From Bacillota bacterium (GTDB lineage: Bacteria; Bacillota; Clostridia; Saccharofermentanales; DTU023): DNA of 16,616 nt. The notes under the pieces are model-generated. The model did not search any database. It had not been told where the DNA came from and worked only from the letters and a program-made list of their open reading frames with translations. Position 1 is the stretch's first letter; each line of letters starts with the position of its first letter. Shown here piece after piece: positions 14,906-16,616 of the stretch. The stretch lies in the NCBI GenBank assembly GCA_023388605.1, contig JAEWFX010000016.1, positions 1 through 16,616 of the forward strand. The letters run 5' to 3'. The translations under genes were made by a program, and so were the position numbers.

Positions 14906-15697
14906 CTGCCTGTCACCATCCGTCTACTGGATCCACCTCTGCATGAGTTCTTACCTCACAGTGAGCACGAGATCGCAGAATTGGCCCGCGAATTAGGTAT
15001 CAGCACCGAAGAACTCCAGACCAAGTGCAATGATTTACACGAGATCAACCCCATGTTGGGTCACCGTGGTTGCCGCCTTGCTGTCACCTATCCTGAGATC
15101 GCCGAGATGCAGACTAAAGCCATCGTCTCTGCAGCCATCGAGGCTTCTAACGAGGAATTCACCGTCTCACCTGAGATCATGGTGCCCTTAGTATGTGAGG
15201 TCAAAGAGCTGGCTCTCCTGCGTGAAGTCATCCTCAAGGCCGCTGACGAAGTCATGGAAGAGTACGGCAAGAAAGTCGACATCCATGTCGGTACAATGAT
15301 CGAGATCCCACGTGCAGCTCTGACTGCTGATAAGATCGCTACTAAGGCTGATTTCTTCAGCTTCGGTACCAACGATCTAACTCAGATGTCATACGGTCTG
15401 TCACGTGACGACGCCGGTGCCATCCTCGAAGCTTACTATCAGAAAGGTATCTTCGAGAATGATCCTACAGCCAAACTCGATACTGAAGGTGTTGGACAAT
15501 TGATCCAGATCGCAGCAGAGAAAGCTAAACCTGTGAACTCCAACATCCACTTAGGTATTTGCGGTGAACACGGTGGTGATCCTTCATCCATCGAATTCTG
15601 CCACGGTTTGGGCTTTGACTATGTTTCATGCTCACCCTTCCGTGTTCCCATCGCCAAATTAGCTGCAGCTCAAGCTCAGATCAAAAATCCTCGCTAA
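14906..15697 (+). CDS. ppdK: PPDK C-terminal part after the in-frame TGA (263 codons)
   Basis: In frame with the N-terminal part and beginning LPVTIRLLDPPLHEFLP, the standard continuation of PPDK. It carries most of the PEP/pyruvate-binding barrel: NPMLGHRGCRLAVTYPEI, GTMIEIPRAALTADKIA, FFSFGTNDLTQMSYGLSRDD and the catalytic cysteine at full-length position 829 in GICGEHGGDP, ending YVSCSPFRVPIAKLAAAQA. The first usable start codons after the TGA are a TTG at 14981 with no clear ribosome binding site and an ATG in NPML, so independent translation is not well supported. Without the N-terminal domains it cannot be a complete enzyme. It ends 24 nt before a strong terminator. Confidence 0.7.
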   Translation: MPVTIRLLDPPLHEFLPHSEHEIAELARELGISTEELQTKCNDLHEINPMLGHRGCRLAVTYPEIAEMQTKAIVSAAIEASNEEFTVSPEIMVPLVCEVKELALLREVILKAADEVMEEYGKKVDIHVGTMIEIPRAALTADKIATKADFFSFGTNDLTQMSYGLSRDDAGAILEAYYQKGIFENDPTAKLDTEGVGQLIQIAAEKAKPVNSNIHLGICGEHGGDPSSIEFCHGLGFDYVSCSPFRVPIAKLAAAQAQIKNPR

Positions 15698-15721
15698 TGA
15701 GTTGATAAGTTATTAAACTAG

Positions 15722-15752
15722 AGTCGGTGTAGGTTACCTGCACCGACTTTTT
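15722..15752 (+). terminator. Intrinsic terminator of ppdK (and the upstream operon)
   Basis: A 12-bp stem with one G-T wobble: AGTCGGTGTAGG (15722-15733), loop TTA, CCTGCACCGACT (15737-15748), followed by a T run to 15752. It is the strongest hairpin-plus-T structure in the window and ends 2 nt before the next ATG. Confidence 0.92.
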
Positions 15753-15754
15753 AT

Positions 15755-16504
15755 ATGAAAAAAATAATCGAAAAACAAAGTAAGTTATATCAGAGACGTA
15801 ATTTCTTGGTGGATAGACTGCGGGGTATCGCCTTGTCGGTGATGTTGCTACATCATATCGGCTATGATCTCTATTACTTATTCGATCGTGATTGGCTGTA
15901 CTTTACTCAGTTTGGTTGGTTCGAAGATTATTTGCGTCCAGCAATTGTAGCTCTCTTTATATTTCTAGCAGGCATCAGCACCAATTACTCACAACGGACT
16001 CTTCATCAGGCACGTAGAATCGCCCTGGCAGCCATCGCCATCACTGCTGTAGCTGCATTGTTTTCCTATTTTTCGGCTACAGATAATTACATCTATTTTC
16101 AGGTACTACATATGTTAGCGATATGTTTCTACCTGACTCATCTTCTTAAGCTCAAACAACGCCGAGGCTTTTTAATATTATTGATGCTTGTAAGTTTTAT
16201 ATTGAACTCATCGATCATCTCTGGTCTGGGACTAGATAGAGCACCCGTCTATCTCTTGCCTCTGGGCTTGGGCACTGCCAATGCTCCTGCTATGTCAGAT
16301 TATCTACCGTTATTGCCGTGGAGTGGTTGGTTTTGGTTAGGCATTTTAGTAGGCAAATTACCTATTTGGCAAAAGAGGGGAGTCGAAGCTACTTTCTATT
16401 CGCCTTTAGCCTCGATGGGCAGACATTCATTGTCCATCTATCTACTACATCAACCATTGATTTTGTTTGTCTTATATCTACTTGAGTACATGTCTATCAT
16501 CTAA
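15755..16504 (+). CDS. DUF1624 / heparan-alpha-glucosaminide N-acetyltransferase-like membrane protein
   Basis: A 249-residue polytopic membrane protein. After a basic N-terminus it shows FLVDRLRGIALSVMLLHHIG, the D-x-x-R-G-x-A motif with a following His that marks DUF1624 and related membrane acyltransferases. About seven hydrophobic helices follow (around residues 24-43, 60-78, 88-108, 115-133, 138-156, 184-205, 221-243). The last loop region HSLSIYLLHQPLILF is also typical. The family is related to lysosomal HGSNAT, but no substrate can be named for bacterial members. ATG 15755 lies 2 nt after the T-tract of the ppdK terminator and has no Shine-Dalgarno; TTG 15806 and GTG 15809, just before the conserved motif, are alternatives. 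How it is transcribed is unclear: terminator read-through or a promoter I cannot see. Confidence 0.8.
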   Translation: MKKIIEKQSKLYQRRNFLVDRLRGIALSVMLLHHIGYDLYYLFDRDWLYFTQFGWFEDYLRPAIVALFIFLAGISTNYSQRTLHQARRIALAAIAITAVAALFSYFSATDNYIYFQVLHMLAICFYLTHLLKLKQRRGFLILLMLVSFILNSSIISGLGLDRAPVYLLPLGLGTANAPAMSDYLPLLPWSGWFWLGILVGKLPIWQKRGVEATFYSPLASMGRHSLSIYLLHQPLILFVLYLLEYMSII

Positions 16505-16552
16505 AAATGTAGAAATGAATAATCATGGTAAAAATTTGCTAGTATAGTAGAG

Positions 16553-16616
16553 ATGAATTCATTACCGACCATAGAGTTGATAAATCATCGCGAAATAGCT
16601 TCTCTCAATGAGGTCT
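16553..16616 (+). CDS. Start of an unidentified gene, cut by the window edge
   Basis: ATG 16553 opens a frame that stays open to the last base and reads MNSLPTIELINHREIASLNE. Twenty-one residues are too few to identify a family. The preceding 48-nt AT-rich gap holds TATAGT at 16543-16548, a possible -10, but it would put the transcript start at about the ATG itself. No clear ribosome binding site is visible. The call is based only on the open frame, strand agreement with the neighbours and the gap size. Confidence 0.4.
   Translation, partial: MNSLPTIELINHREIASLNEV

Larger units (their letters stand above)
13076..15697 (+). pseudogene. ppdK: Pyruvate phosphate dikinase, full length but with an in-frame TGA at codon 610
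   Basis: Interconverts pyruvate + ATP + phosphate and PEP + AMP + pyrophosphate; in anaerobes it often serves glycolysis. The whole frame from ATG 13076 to TAA 15697 codes for 873 residues, the usual size, with no frameshift, and codon use is uniform on both sides of the break. Codon 610 (14903-14905) is TGA where homologues have Gly in the context FKAM-x-G-[LY]-PVT; a single G-to-T change in GGA would explain it. The site lies inside the C-terminal PEP/pyruvate barrel, not at a domain boundary, so a natural split gene is unlikely. Translation stopping there would lose the catalytic cysteine. A very strong Shine-Dalgarno (AAGGAGG, about 13063-13069) and highly biased codons suggest strong expression. 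It follows glyS by 25 nt. A real nonsense mutation, a sequence error and recoded read-through all remain possible. Confidence 0.85.

Noticed and set aside
14903..14960. TGA as a selenocysteine codon with a downstream SECIS element
   Set aside because: PPDK has no cysteine or selenocysteine at this position, and the only nearby hairpin is a 4-bp ATCC/GGAT stem with a 7-nt loop, which does not resemble a bacterial SECIS.

Overview
The window looks like a core-genome segment of a low- to mid-GC Bacillota (Firmicutes), most likely an anaerobic clostridial lineage. Reasons: the yicC-remA-gmk-rpoZ gene order, a RemA (DUF370) protein, a Crh-like HPr paralogue with a regulatory Ser46, a monocistronic rpsD with its own leader and terminator, a single-chain glycyl-tRNA synthetase and a pyruvate phosphate dikinase (PPDK) of the kind used in anaerobic glycolysis. 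Nearly all the DNA is coding. I see no tRNA, rRNA, insertion sequence, prophage or CRISPR array.

Layout. 1-3387 (+): a tightly packed run of a DJ-1/PfpI protein (5' end cut off by the window), a cation diffusion facilitator, an L-asparaginase, RpiB and D-aminoacyl-tRNA deacylase. 3392-4155 (+): rpsD as a self-contained unit with a good sigma-70-type promoter, a structured leader of about 95 nt and a strong terminator. 4159-7121 (+): rsmE, an HPr-like protein lacking the catalytic His15, and uvrC. 7135-9149 (-): an MFS transporter followed by a metallophosphoesterase with a 4-nt overlap, convergent with uvrC. 9231-13050 (+): yicC, remA, gmk, rpoZ and glyS. 13076-15697 (+): ppdK, interrupted by one in-frame TGA. 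15755-16501 (+): a DUF1624-type membrane protein. The start of one more gene follows at the right edge.

How the genes relate. The yicC-remA-gmk-rpoZ block is a conserved housekeeping cluster covering RNA turnover, a DNA-binding regulator, GMP phosphorylation and the RNA polymerase omega subunit; here it leads into glyS and ppdK. The HPr-like protein keeps Ser46 but not His15, so it probably acts as a carbon-catabolite signalling partner and not as a PTS phosphocarrier. PPDK would supply or consume pyruvate in glycolysis.

The most notable observation is that ppdK reads as a full-length 873-residue protein except that codon 610, normally Gly in an AM-x-G-[LY]-P-V-T context, is TGA. Other genes in the window end normally at TGA, so this is not simply an alternative code. 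It is a fresh nonsense mutation, a sequence error or a recoding event. Two genes (rsmE and the DUF1624 gene) start 2-3 nt after the T-tract of an upstream terminator, which leaves almost no room for their own promoter or leader.
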